From positions 3,501,848 to 3,565,847 of the forward strand of contig JAKTNV010000023.1 in the NCBI GenBank assembly GCA_022747635.1: 64,000 bases of DNA. The letters run 5' to 3'. The notes beneath the pieces were generated by a model that was given only the letters and a program-made list of their open reading frames with translations, did no database searches and was not told the origin of the DNA. The translations under genes were made by a program, and so were the position numbers. Positions 32,745-45,212 of this stretch are shown piece by piece. Position 1 is the first letter of the stretch. Every line of letters starts with the position of its first letter. The DNA comes from Hetaerina americana (lineage: Eukaryota; Arthropoda; Insecta; Odonata; Calopterygidae).

Positions 32745-33675
32745 GTATGTGTAGAAAATGGTTAAAATGGGCACAGGAATAACTGGAGATAGAAAAGCCG
32801 GTGGCGAATGCATAAAGACAGTTTTGTTTATTGATGATTAAGGTTTAGTAAGGCGGTCAGCTAAGGGGTTGTAAGTATTGCTGAGGGCATAGGAAATCCA
32901 GTGCGATTGATATGAAATGAGAATAAATGACGAATTAACTAAATTCATGCTGTTTTCGGTAAATTGGAAAGGTAACTTAAAAGTTAATATAGACGTTCAT
33001 AAACTAAAGCAGGTAGCACAAAACTAGAACATTAAGGTGTCAATCCTTTAGCCAATATTGAATATTTGAGAAACACTATACATCGAGATTTTGGTCAACG
33101 TTAACCGAAATATAGGTACAGAGTTATTCCTAAATATTCAATATTGGCTAAAGAACTGATACCTTAAATATTCAGAAGCCAATGGTTCACGCCATCTTTG
33201 TTTCATTAAGTAAAACAGTTCTCCTTTCACGGCAGGGAAAAAGGTGGAAGTGGAAGAGACATAAGAAAAAGACTTACGTTAGTCAAAGAAGCTTTCACGA
33301 GTAGAAGGGGATTGATGACATGGACGTTTGCTGAAGATTTTAAGAAACATTTCGTAGAAACTTTGATAAGGAGCATGGTAGACCACGGAAATATGGCAGT
33401 TTAAGCAGAATAATAGGCGTAGATTGGCAGTTTTTGAAATGTGGATGGAGATGGATAGAGAAGGCGAAGTAAAAGAAAATAATAGAAACAAGGAAGTGAT
33501 GAGGGAGGAGAGAGAAAATTTTATAAAAATGACAGTGGAGGAGAGAGAAAATTTGGAAAACTCAAGAGGAGGCAGGAAAGTGGATGCAGAGTTGGTGTTG
33601 ATTGGTGATGGAATGGCGAAGTTGTGTGGAAGAGGAGAGGAAGGGGTCGGAGTAGGATGGGCATGTTGGACGGAA
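32745..33675 (+). pseudogene. RTE-like LINE fossil interrupted by a small element
   Basis: GITGDRKAGGECIKTVLFID (catalytic box reduced to FIDD then a stop) followed by LVRRSAKGL, EIQCD and YEMRINDE correspond to the family RT end. After the 136-bp inverted-repeat element at 33032-33167, family sequence resumes about 33240: TLVKEAFTSRRGLMTW, KKHFVETLIRSMV, AVFEMWMEMDREGEV, ending in [10 protein letters not shown] before a (TA)n tract. Many stops and indels. Confidence 0.75.
33032..33167. mobile_element. 136-bp palindromic MITE-like element with TTAA ends
   Basis: TTAAGGTGTCAATCCTTTAG.. at 33032 is matched in inverted orientation at the right end (33133-33167). Arms are about 34 bp with three or four mismatches and share CTTTAGCCAATATTGAATAT. 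TTAA stands at both outer edges, the duplication used by piggyBac-type transposases, though the termini do not obviously fit piggyBac. It lies inside an RTE fossil, which supports a real insertion. Confidence 0.7.
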
Positions 33676-33685
33676 TGAATTGAAA

Positions 33686-33925
<240 letters not shown>

Positions 33926-33987
33926 ACATTCATACACTTTTGCGAAAGTCTCACGGACGTGAATAATAATGCATATGACGAAGAAAT

Positions 33988-34058
<71 letters not shown>

Positions 34059-34070
34059 CATACATATGTA
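33988..34070. repeat. (TA)n tract
   Basis: Second TA array, bounded by CATACATA on both sides. Confidence 0.97.
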
Positions 34071-37000
34071 TAAGCATTTGTATACGTTGTTCAGTGAAAC
34101 AATATTCATTTAGTGAAGATTTACTAACTAAGAACTTCATAAGGAAACATTGGAAGTTATGAAGAGGTCTGTTTATACAACTGAATCACACAACTGATAT
34201 TTACTTTATACGACGAAAAGGATTTCTCCGATTAAAACCCGATTTCCTTCGACCGGTAGCCGTAAAAACTAATGAATACACGAAAAAGTGAAAAAATTAT
34301 CCATAAAATGAAAAATGTGACTATAATTTAAGAAGACAAATTAATTCAGAATATAAGCACATTTCTGAGTTGAAGCTGTAGCTTCCCACCTCCGCAAGGG
34401 AAGTCAATATTTTGGCACCATCCGTAAAGGAACAAGTGGCCACCGTTTCCTCGCAGACTATGTTAAAATTGCATCTATTGAGACCCGATAACGCCTGACT
34501 TGGGTCTGTGAAGAAGACGTAATACACTCACGAGTAGATGTGAATTATATAAAAGGCAGGGAAGCATGAGGTAGGGACTCTTTGGAGTTTCTGTAACTGA
34601 ATGAGGTGGCACGGGTAATCTTCACACTTTTTGAGGCATATTGGGCTGCTGATAAGAAAGACGTCATGACTGGTAGTAAGAAAGGTGAATACTGCGGGGG
34701 ATGGACCCGAATAAGATATATGGGTCTCGTAATGACCAAGGTCAAACGGAATCAACGGAAAATTAGCGGTGGGCTTTGACAAACCAACTGAATTGATGGA
34801 TTACGATGTTGATCACGCTGAAATGATGCGGTTATATTTCGGCGAAAAGCCAAGTATATTTCAAAGGGCGTATGGAAAAAATTGACATAAGCAACGTGTT
34901 AAACTTAAATGAATATTAGCTCCATTTCAATGGATTATTTTGTGAGACTGAGGGCACGAATACAACCTTGAGATCATTAATTACTTTGTTATGGCTCGCT
35001 TAGTTTTTTTTCCAATAAGGTTTCAAAATTTAAACCTTTTATCCTGTATCACTCTTAATGGGAGATATTTGACAAAATATCTCACTGACATCATCTGAAT
35101 ATGCCATCCAAGTTTTATCTGAAAAATTTATTATTTTCTCGTTTTTTCTCGTCAAGGAATCACATCTATTTTTATGAGTTCTCGATTTCCTCTTAATTTC
35201 TTTTCATTTACAAAGTTTTATACCAAAAGGCGAGAAAATAACAGAAGTGTGGCGTTGCCTAAGTTTTATTAAACCCAAAGATAGAGTTGGACGTCACCTC
35301 GTCCGGATTAATGGTAAGATTTTCTAGTTTTTCACTCTAATGACCTACATTTTGGGGCTGCAGTTCAATTGAATGGACGCTTTAAAATTAAAATACAGTC
35401 GAAAATCACAAATACCGATATTTTCATTGATATTAGAACTAATTGGACCACAGATAACGTGTCGAATTGGAACAAAGCCAGTCGACTTTATCACCGTAAT
35501 GGAGCAGTTGTCTACTACACTCTTCAATGGGGGCATCATTGTCGGGATAACCTCCCATCCTCATTCCCCGCCGAATTTCAACGCATGGAACGTTCAACTC
35601 CTACAAATTTGACCAATATTTTCACATATTTTCCTTAAATATATGTACTTACCCGCTCAAAACGATAGTAATTTTTATGATTGCACAGTGGCAATTTCAA
35701 TAGGTAAACATGCTGCAACGAGGATTGTCAGCAGTTGGCACCATACCACAACAATTGCCTCAACCTACCGCAACATAATCAAACTCTAGGTCAAAAGGCG
35801 AAATTCGAAAAGTGTCATTTATTTGAACTGGAAGAGTATGTGCTCTCTCGGCGGTATGGGGATTCCCGTAAACCATCTCTGTGCAGAGGAAATCTAATAC
35901 TTACAGAAACATGCTTTATGAGTAATGCTCATCGCATTTTTGACAAATCGAAGAAAACAGATATTTTTATGCGTGTCATGGGTAACTTCCTAACACCCAA
36001 ATATTTTACGGGGTAAAGGAAAGGCCAGATTGGATAAAATCTTCCGAAAAACGTTACCATTCTCAGTCGGAATTGGGTGTCCGTGGGAAATGGGTCTATT
36101 TAAGGTCACTTTAATGGAATATAATAGGTTCATACATTCATTTCATAAGCTAAATTGGAAAAATGGTGATATTATAATTTTCCCAAATTAAAGTACATCA
36201 TGTGCCCTTATAAATATAAATCAAATGCTGCTCATTCTGGGTTCCATGGGCTTTGAATATTGCCGATTCAGGATCATCTGAAGGAGTAAAAACGTCAAAA
36301 ATGCAGAATTTTTGGAGCCCTATTCAAAGGACATTATGCCTAATAATCACGTACGCCAATGAAAAGAACCATAGCGTCCTAAGAAAGCATGGCTTTGGCA
36401 CGAAATTCAAATCTTGGCAAAAATAGAGGACAAAACTGTTCACATTGAACTGGATTCCCTTGCAACGAGTCTTAAACCTGTGATACTAGCGGTTCAATGA
36501 TTTTCCGAGTGAAAATTGCCAGAGAGCTGAGAAGAAAAACAGCCCATCTCATCCGGTGACTCAAAACATTCGTGAAACAAGTCGAGGTTGGGCAAAAACT
36601 TTAACAAAACATGAATAATACCCAAAGAGAAGCAATAATATCTCATATTGATAAAAGAGACAATCTAAGTCGGGAAATATCATGAATCATCTGCCGAGAA
36701 GACAGATACTGGCTCTATCTCCTACAAACTATGTGGAAAAGTGGCAATCGATCAATCTGGGGGGACGAACGTATTGATACAGCCTACAGGTACCCGTGTA
36801 TAGTATATAAAGGCGACCGAAATTGGAGCAATCTACCTTCTCTCTCAAGGCGCTGGAAAAACTTTAATTATCCATTGAAGGCAACGATCGCAATGAAAAC
36901 CCAAAAAATGCAGAGCTCATTAACCAAGGGTCTTTGAAGTTAAAGGAATACCTCTTTAACAACAGAAATTACACACGGTAACTGCCTCTCCTATTTGAAG

Positions 37001-37164
37001 CCCTCTTGGAAAAATTTATTCCCTTTAGAGATATTGGGTACAATAGCAGTAATGACCTTTGTTAGCAAGATTTTTTAATGGATGCTCTTATCGTAATTAT
37101 ATATTTGAAACATTTGGACATGAGTATAGTAAGAAAACTATGAGAAATAATGGGTAGACAAATG
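34071..37164. other. Anonymous sequence
   Basis: About 3.1 kb with no recognised gene, RNA or element. Several 60-95-codon open frames (for example 35369-35638 and 35735-36016, plus) have no family motif and lie in AT-rich sequence. Confidence 0.45.
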
Positions 37165-37350
37165 GTACCTTCGTGTTTGTGTACATTTGCATATGTGTAA
37201 GTTAAATTGGGTTTTGAATGAATATATGCGTCTGTGTGGGAGTGGATTGGCGTGTTTTCATTTGTATTGCATGTGGTTGCATTCTGTTTTACAGGTGGGG
37301 TTCTAACACCCCTGCCATACGTCATTGAGGCAGCTTGCAGGTTATTGTGT
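37165..37350 (+). repeat. CR1-like 3' tail copy, diverged
   Basis: A GT-rich lead, then GGTGGGGTTCTAACACCCCT, GCCATACGTCATTGAGGCAG and CTTGCAGGTTATTGTGTAGC align with the CR1-like 3' UTR. More diverged than the 29.4-kb copy. Confidence 0.7.
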
Positions 37351-37394
37351 AGCTGTAAACAAAACAAACGTTATGAAGTTTTCAGAAAAAAGGA

Positions 37395-37930
37395 CCTAAG
37401 TTGAATGTTTAAATTGTAGGGAAAACAGTTTAGCTATCTTGGAATGCTTTGTAGTCTAAGTAGAAAGGTAATCAGAAGAAAAATGCGTTCGGCTAAGAAG
37501 TTTCACGATGATTTCATGACCATGAATTGGAGATAGACATAAATAAAAGATTAATGGCCGAGTAAATAGTTTTCATATTGAGAATGAGTTCGTATGGAGC
37601 GGAAACACGGCCGTTGAAAACAAATGATTCGCATCGATTCATGGATTTTGAGATGTGGGTGTGGAGGAGAGTGTAAAATATAAAATGGACGGAGAAAATG
37701 AAAGGATGAAGCACTAGGCAATTATTCACGCGTAGTGGGAGAGTGCAAAAGTTAATGGGTAAATTCAAAAGTTACAGGGAACGTTGGTCCACATCGTTTA
37801 AATGAGTAATTGAATACGTCAGACTGTGTATGAAGGGATGTGTTGGCAACAGTGAGAACGCAGGAGGAACTTTGAAGATGAATGTTAGATGGAAGATAGA
37901 ATTCGTGCAGCGTTCATAGTTTATTTGTCA
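37395..37930 (+). pseudogene. RTE-like LINE 3' fossil
   Basis: GKQFSYLGML (compare VEQFTYLGKI), LRMSSYGAETRPLKTNDSHR and DFEMWVWRRV (compare AFEMWVWRRM), KWTEKM and KDEALGNY follow family order. Interrupted by stops. Continues the observation that late-domain fragments are the commonest RTE remains, as expected from 5' truncation. Confidence 0.75.
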
Positions 37931-38754
37931 CATGTTGTATTTTCAGGCAAATGCAAATAATTTAGTAGTACTCAGACTGTTTTCTACAGCAACCCACCTT
38001 AAGGACTCTAACTAATAATGAAAATAAACTTTTACTGCTTAAGTGTTTGAACTCGTCCTATCCGCAAGAAAATTAAGGAATTTCTTATTCCTTGCTTACA
38101 AGTTTCTGATAAATATTCAGAAAAGAGAAAAAATGGCGAGAATCATGCTAGGATATTATTTCAGGAAAATTATGGATTAATTAACAAATTGTATTGTTAC
38201 TCACATCTCCAAACAGTTAATTCCAAACCTTTGGACCAAAAATTCGTGACCAAGGTCAGGCTATGAGATCGCAAAGTGATTGGTCAAAAATTAGTTTTCC
38301 AAATCACTTTTGACTCTCATTCCCTCCTTCAAATGAATGTTGTAGCAATTCGGACGCAGAACTGTACACTCCGAATTTGCTGAACACATAATTAGCGTGT
38401 ATCAGTTTTTTCGCTACCCAAAATTTTTTCACTTATGTTCAAGAGGAGCATTTTCAATTAATCTGACGAGGAAATTTAGGAAATATTTTCTCATACCAAG
38501 TAACCATCTGATATTTACAGCAGGTGATTAAAAAAGGGTCAATTTGAGCAATGAAAATGATGTGAAAACATTCAAGGTGCCCTAGAATATGGATAACATA
38601 AATAAAAAAATTGAAGTATAATTAGCAAAAATCAGCAACAAAAAATAAATAGTCACCTACTCCTGACTAATGACTCTAATTTGTCTGGAAAACTGCTGTG
38701 TGAGGACTGTGGAATGTAGCACTCGGCAGTATTCGTAGTCGACCAATTGGCGAT
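37931..38754. other. Anonymous sequence
   Basis: Nothing recognised. Confidence 0.45.
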
Positions 38755-39300
38755 TTGCTGAGGAAGAGTACCGCGAATGCATTACTTGTCATCGACGAAG
38801 TTCGTACCTGAGGACCGAGGCGCCCTGGTAAGTTCCACCTACTACCTGGAGACCTATATCTGTTACAAGCGATGGACAGAGTTGGTCCCTTTCCCCTTAT
38901 AAACCAAGATAATCGGTACTTCGTTAGAATTATGGACCATTTATACCGATTTGCAGAACGTGTCCCGTTGCCTAATTAGACCGCCAAAACCCAATCGAAA
39001 GCTTTTATCAAACGACGGATCCTGAAGTGTTTCGTTCCACATAGCATTTTGACTGATCAGAGACCCAATTTCATGCCCGAAACCTTTACTAATAGGTAAA
39101 GGTTTTGAGCCTTTATGTGAACACTAAGGGCGGTTTTTGGGATCGGTGGATAGCATATTCGGTGGCTGCTCACATACCAGCTCCCATAGCAGTACCAAAC
39201 TCTCGCCATATGAGATGATCTTCGAAATGACCATGAAGTGCCCCTTCAAATACTTCGATACGGGAGTAAGGATAGCCGAAGCTGATTATTTGTATAATCT
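38755..39300 (+). pseudogene. Ty3/gypsy-like integrase fossil
   Basis: A remnant of an LTR-retrotransposon integrase, which would insert element DNA. Across shifting frames: a TCHRRSYLRTEAP zinc-finger end, MDRVGPFPLINQDNRYFVRI (first catalytic D, near 38873), DHLYRFAERVPL, KAFIKRRILKCFVPHSILTD (second D, near 39050), QRPNFMPETFT, and the later WDRWIAYSVGGCSHTSSHSS and LSPYEMIFEM. The third catalytic Glu region is deleted or unreadable between 39100 and 39140. No LTRs or gag/RT were found nearby, so this is an isolated fragment. Confidence 0.8.
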
Positions 39301-39579
39301 GGGGTGTAATTATTCAAGCAAGTGAAGACACGGTGCCACAAAAATAATGGAATGCTGCAAACGAAGCAGGCAGTACAATGCAATAAATGTAGCGACTAAG
39401 TAACACACAGGGTGGAGAAATACGATGCGTGGGGGAAAATACGTATGTGTATCTCTCGGAGCCGTCGGTGGGGAAGGGGAGCGTGAATAGTGCCCGTGGA
39501 GGGGCCTTCATCCTGCCCTAAAGAGTTTACTTCCTCCTAGTTTGCGATAGTAATTGAAATTTGTGATGGTCCTACAGCT

Positions 39580-40085
39580 TGAAAACGAAGTGAATGCAGC
39601 CCGCAGTCGGTGTGGGCATGCTCCCGCCGCCACGGCGGAGTCGGCTGAGGAAAATAAGCGCGGAAGAGGGAAGGAGGGCGTCATCCAAGAGGGGGTGGGG
39701 AGGGGGGGAAGGGAGTGGCTGTGTTAGCGCACTACCGGGAATTCTCCTCGAGTCGTTTTCCGCGGGTCACGGAAAGGACGGATAATTCTCATCGCCTTGC
39801 CCTCGGTTCTCATCGGGAGAATCACTTTCACCGGGCCTTACCAATGGAAGGACGAGGTCGAGGGAGGCGCCTCCCGGGGACACGCCGCCGGCCCGTGCAC
39901 CCCCCCACCTCGGGGCGGCCAGAGGACGCCCTCCACTTGGCAGCTGGAGCCGCAGTCGCGCGCACTCCTCCGGCCAAGGACGCGCCAGCCATCCGCGGCA
40001 GACGGCGCGGCGCCCGGGTCGGAACCACCCCCACCGCCCACACGGAACGCACCCCCCCACCCCCACCCCCGCGTGAACGAAGGCT
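39580..40085. other. GC-rich, CpG-rich island
   Basis: About 500 bp of strongly GC-rich sequence with many CpG dinucleotides and poly-C runs, in an otherwise AT-rich window. Overlapping open frames exist on both strands (for example 39715-40122 plus and 39828-40295 minus), but their Arg/Pro/Gly-rich translations reflect composition. It may be a CpG island or promoter, or a GC-rich repeat. No gene is supported. Confidence 0.55.
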
Positions 40086-40089
40086 CATG

Positions 40090-40639
40090 AACTTAGTGGG
40101 CATTGTTTGGATGGCGGTGTGATATTTGAAAGATGGCAAGATGAAATTATGCCAAAAAAATTCACTGAAAGGAATTTTAACTTTTGTTATTAATCGTGAT
40201 TGGCTTGAATTAAGAAATGTATATAAAATGTTAGCTGATGCTTTCATAAATGTCAATAACTGTATTGTATTGGAAAGGTAGCCTCGGGGGGACAAAGTGG
40301 TTATGAGGAAGATGGCTTTTGAATACGAAAGTGCAAAGGAATAGACCGCATTAATAGAATGAATACAGAAAATTCGGGCAACGAGAGGCTGGATTAATTA
40401 CGACAGTCACATATTGAAAACAATATTTGGGACGGTAGGTGCGGATAATTTGAGCACGAGTAAAGAGAGGATATTTTCCGTCGATATAATGAGTGGCATT
40501 GTGGAAGCGGAAGGAGAAAACAATTGTTCATGGTGGATAACCTGGAAAAAATGTGTGGAATATCATAAAATGAATTAGAGATGTTGTTTCCGAGTTAGTA
40601 GAATTCAGAGAAACCCATCGGCTTCAAGCGTATGCTATC
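40090..40639. other. Anonymous sequence
   Basis: Nothing recognised. Confidence 0.45.
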
Positions 40640-41530
40640 GGACTATGCGAAAATAAAAGTTAGACGTGAGCTGATTGCAAAAAATACATTGCGTAAAGTA
40701 TATTGATTCAATAAAGGGAAATTTAACGGGGTTCGGGGCAAATGAAAGAGTGAATCGCAAACATTAAGGCGAGAAACCAACGTCACTGAAAGAGAAGACA
40801 ATTGCAAATACTCCTTAAGATAATGTATGACGGCATAAATAACTTTACTCCATACAAACTCCAAAGCAAAAAAAGTAAGGAGCCAAGATAGAAAAACAGA
40901 GACATCAGAGCGAACTTGATGGGACAAAAATTCACTCAAAATTAAAAACAAATGGGTGACTTATTGATTAGGCAGAACTCATTGTTGAAACTGGTAGAGT
41001 ATTGGGCAAAAACAAAAGGGATTATTTATGCTGCATACCATTGAAAGAAAATATTGAAGCAAATGTGCTGATAATATCTCAGAATCAATTTTGTCTTACA
41101 TTAGGGTAATACGTAGAAAGGTCAATGAAAATACATGGAATCCTTAAGAATCTTTAATACTAGACAATGACACCCTTATAACTGATAGCATAAATATAAC
41201 CATTTCTACTGAAAATTTGCTTCAGAATGTGTTGACGAAAAATATTAGTGCACAAAACGAAGTCATTCCCATAAATGAAGATCTCATTAGCAGCATATTA
41301 TTGCCCCAGGAAGGAAAAAATTAGCTCCGAAATATCAAAACAAAGCCTCATTGCATAAAATATCCCTATCGTATAGTGAATAAACTTGCGGCAATCATCA
41401 AAACTTATTTTTAAACATTAGGTTACAATTTGATCGAAGAACTCCTCGCGACTGGAAGCTATTGCTCGTCACTGAAAGTCCCTTCTACAAAGTCGAGGAA
41501 TATTACATGCACATTTTAAAATGTTTATCT
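40640..41530 (+). pseudogene. CR1-like ORF2 fossil, middle part
   Basis: Matches the ORF2 of the 24.2-28.9 kb LINE in order: NFTPYKLQSKKSKEPRWKN (about 40850; compare KTYIPSKIKCNSKEPRWYN), LSYIRVIRRKVNENTWN, LDNDTLITDSININITIS (compare TENGEIITDSVKKANIF), and RDWKLLLVT.PFYKVEEYY (about 41450; compare NWKLAHITPIYKGGD). Truncated before the catalytic RT block, with many stops. An old copy. Confidence 0.7.
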
Positions 41531-41754
41531 TATTAATGGAAAAGGTTTTTTTACACAAAGAGTATCCTAAACATTATATCTTATGGCATTAAATTCTTTT
41601 TAGTAGTCAGGGTAAGTGTAATTGCTCCCGGGGTCCCCGTCAAGGTGAATGATTTGTGTCACTAAGAAATTTATTCATATTACTTCAAACAGTGTATGCT
41701 CTTTCAGGAGGCACATGTGAAAAGTAGATGCCGTTTTCTTAAATATAAATAATG

Positions 41755-42310
41755 GTGTGCTAGGAAAAAATTGCACGCATGCAGCGCTATCTAGTGATTA
41801 CTTCTGAAGTTATTAAAGCTATTTTTTTATTCAGTAACAGTTTTCCTCTCAGTGAATGATGCGGCGAAAATCTTTGCTCCCGCCAGTTAAAGAGTGCTGC
41901 GATTTGATTTTTGTGTACAAAAGGGCCCCAAACTCCCACCCAAATCTGCCAAAGCTCGTCAAGAGTTGTACATTAACTATTAACTAGACCTGTAATGTAA
42001 TGAGTGAAGAAAAGGTTAGACAATGGTGTCCAGACTTCAAACACTGCCGGGAAAATGCGCATAATGAAGGGCGGAGTGGCAGGCCGATGAAATCGTTCAA
42101 CAAGTAAGCCAATAACTGTCATCTGATCAATGACTGACGATAAGTATCCCAACTGATAAAGTTCCTCTTGTTGGACGCACGAATGTTTTAACTATTTCTT
42201 CAGGAAAGCTTGCATATCATAAAGTGCGAGCATGGTAGGTACCGAAAACACTTACTGATCAGCACAAAGAGCAAAGTATGTTAAGTAAACAAGCGTTTTG
42301 AACCGCTATT
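41755..42310 (+). pseudogene. Mariner transposase N-terminal fossil, another lineage
   Basis: MSEEKVRQWCPDFKHCRENAHNEGRSGRP (about 42000-42090, across frames) matches the first helix-turn-helix of a mariner lineage with VRQWCRDFK. It is followed by ISLTDKVPLVGRTNVLTISS and GKLAYHKV with VPKTLTDQHKEQSML (about 42165-42280), the second helix-turn-helix and WVPK linker. The catalytic core is absent. TIRs were not identified. Confidence 0.65.
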
Positions 42311-45212
42311 AAAATTTTTAGTCACCCACCCTAGAGTTCTGACTTTGGATCTAGCGACTATCTCCTCTCCTTGTGCTTCAAGCAGGGCCTTGATGGATAA
42401 AAGTCTGGAGACGACGAATGGCCGCCATTGTTAACTGGTTCCATTCCAGGGCTGTAAATTCTCTTCTGAGGGATTTAAGGAGCTTGTGCAGCGTAACGTA
42501 TAAGAAAGTATCGATATCGAAGGAGGTGGAGGAAAGAATGTTGTCTGACACCTGCTACGAAGTTTCGTCACTTCGAGTAATGTTACTTGATTTTTGGAGC
42601 GACCATGATGCACACGGACGTGACGCACCGGGCGTGCCGTGCCCAGCCGGAGGCTTTGGGGTATGGACTATCTCGCTACGGCTACGACGCAAGATCTGCG
42701 TGCATTCATCGGCATTACGCAGCCGAACAAGTGGTTCATTGCCACCTTCGACACCATTTCGGCATTAACAGGACACCTGTGATGCCCTATGTCCTTGAAA
42801 AATCAAATCCCCTGAGGATAACGAGAAATGTAAGATCTGATTTAATCACTGCTCGCACACCACCAAGCAGCTGTGGGTGACGGTGCCTGATACTTACTCC
42901 AACAGCTTACACGCACCATTTTGTGATCAATATTTCAGCGCAGGTCAAGGTGAACACGGAGGATAAGACGATGGAAAAATCGGGCAAAATATAAAGATGT
43001 ACTGATAAAACTATGATATATTTGCCCAAAATATTCTGTCAAACTCGTCACCCTCATCGTAGGCGTACTCGTTGGAGTAAAGAATCCATTGGTAGAGAAT
43101 ATCAAGTTCATCCCAGCCTTAAGAGCTAGGACGGATGAACTTGCGATCGATATGCGAAAGGGGACTGTTGTGTTTCCTTTTTATCCTGCGTAGGCAAGAC
43201 CTGACGGCAGGGTTTTAGCCATTCATCTGACGGTGAAAAACGTGGTGGTGAAACAAGTGGCGCTTCCCGAATCTCAGGTATCACTGCAATAAATCCTACG
43301 CCTGCCGGAAACCTGAAGAGTGTCACGAATCATAACATATTAATTATATTATAAGCCTAACATACCATTCTATATAGAAAATTGTATCTAAATATTCATA
43401 AAGAGATCGCCGATATTGATTTTCCAACTATATAAATATAATTTCGGAACCAATTATTATTATTATTATATTATTATTATATTATTTGCTCATTAAAAGT
43501 TTTTCAAAAATTCTTTGGTTGTAATTTTCCTCCTTTGCGCGAAAATATTGGGAACTTTGTGATTCACGGTTCTATTTCCACAGACTTGATTCAAATTTAT
43601 TCGCAACTGTTGCGGATTATTTAATCAAGTTCTTGGGTTTGAATTAATAAATCTACCTTCCCGGCAAGCAACAATATAAATTTATAACAATATGAACGTA
43701 TGTCAAACTTAATAAAGCTTTCAAATACAGATTGGGGACAAAAATAATTTGTCAACGTCCTAGGTCCATATGGCTCTAGAGAATGATGCCTGGTAGAGGA
43801 CGGGTAAAAAATGAAAGACATTAGCATCTCCACCAAATAAAAAAAATGCAATAGATATTTTTCAGAATATTAATACAGTAGTTATAATATACCTAAATAA
43901 AACGTTTCAATCAAATAATTGGAAATATGAGCGGTACATTTTTTAAAACAAGTAATGTCATAGATAAATTAACCGAAATTGTAAATGTGAAAACTGACCA
44001 TGCGGAAAAATTCGATTGCAATTAGTCATAAGGGACTCTGTTTTTGTAATTTCAAATCAAAACAAAAGAAAAGTGGCTATCGACCGCTAAAATGCTGAAA
44101 CATGGGACGAAACCAAAACCATAGAAAAGTCTCGGGTGCGCGGAAATTGACTTTGTCAATTTTCATTGATAATGGACATTGATTGAAATTTTTAAGTACC
44201 CATGGAACTTTTATCTGTTCCTCCACAGATAACATTATGTCATTTTCCGTTTTTTTGATGGGTTGTTTGAGTGTTCATGAGACTTATATTTTACTTTAGC
44301 ATCGCATTTTAATAAAACGCCCATCGTTCAATTCATGCTGTTACGTTTCATTCCCTGTTAGATACTTACGTTTGCCACTTTAACTTTATGGAAACTCTTC
44401 ATGATTGGGAAGGAAAAAAAGAAAAAAACTTGTAACTTCGCCAATTCTTTTGATTCTCATGAACTCGTTTACAAAATTGTTTCGTGGTGTCGTGGTCTTT
44501 AGGTGAAAAAGAGTTGGGGCCTTAAAATGGGGCCTTACCTAGGGTTGATACTTGTGTCATGAAGGTGAACATTTTTTGTAATTACAAGTTATCTCTCAGA
44601 TTACCCTCAATTTTTTCCCTTAAAAAAAGAAATGCAACAATTTATTTTGGATATCAGCGAGAAACCTGCCCTTTCCTGAAAAGATGACAAGTTCGTAAAA
44701 GAATTTTTTCCCAACCCACGGTTTAGGAATTAGATTTCCTAGACGGAAGGCACACTATTACACACAATATCAGACGACATGTGTCAATTAATGTTATCAG
44801 AGGAACTATTAGGTATATTATTGATTGCAATATCCCTAATATTTTAACGGTATTAATAATTCAAAACGTATTCCTTCTCTTTCAGTGGAAAGAAAAATCC
44901 TATTAATTATGAAATCTCGAAAAGCAAGGAGTGAGAATAACACAGAAAAATTTGGATACATTTTTTTCGCCGTGGTAGAATAATTTTAATCATCAGTCAA
45001 GAATACAATAGATTAATTAGGCAAACGTTTTATCTCCTTATAATACCTGTATGAGTGACTGCCTATAATGCGAGAAAATATAGTTTTTAGTTGATCAATA
45101 GCATTTATCGAGAGCACAAATCATAGCCACAGGGCATAATATCATTTTTTTAATTACTTTTTATATTTATATTTTCTACGCTAAATTATTTTATAACTTA
45201 TAACTAAAAAAA
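42311..45212. other. Anonymous sequence
   Basis: About 2.9 kb with no recognised gene or element. Contains an (ATT)n run at about 43453-43487 and a small hairpin at 43104-43142. The frame at 42418-42768 has no family motif. Confidence 0.45.

Noticed and set aside
35369..36016. Overlapping 80-93-codon open frames as a possible host gene
   Set aside because: No family motif, no codon pattern distinct from background, AT-rich surroundings.
39715..40122. 135-codon Arg/Pro-rich open frame
   Set aside because: Lies in a GC-rich island where all frames stay open by composition; competing frames of similar length exist on both strands.
43104..43142. AAGTTCATCC / GGATGAACTT inverted repeat
   Set aside because: 10-bp arms with a 19-nt loop are within what chance gives in 64 kb; no terminator or element context.
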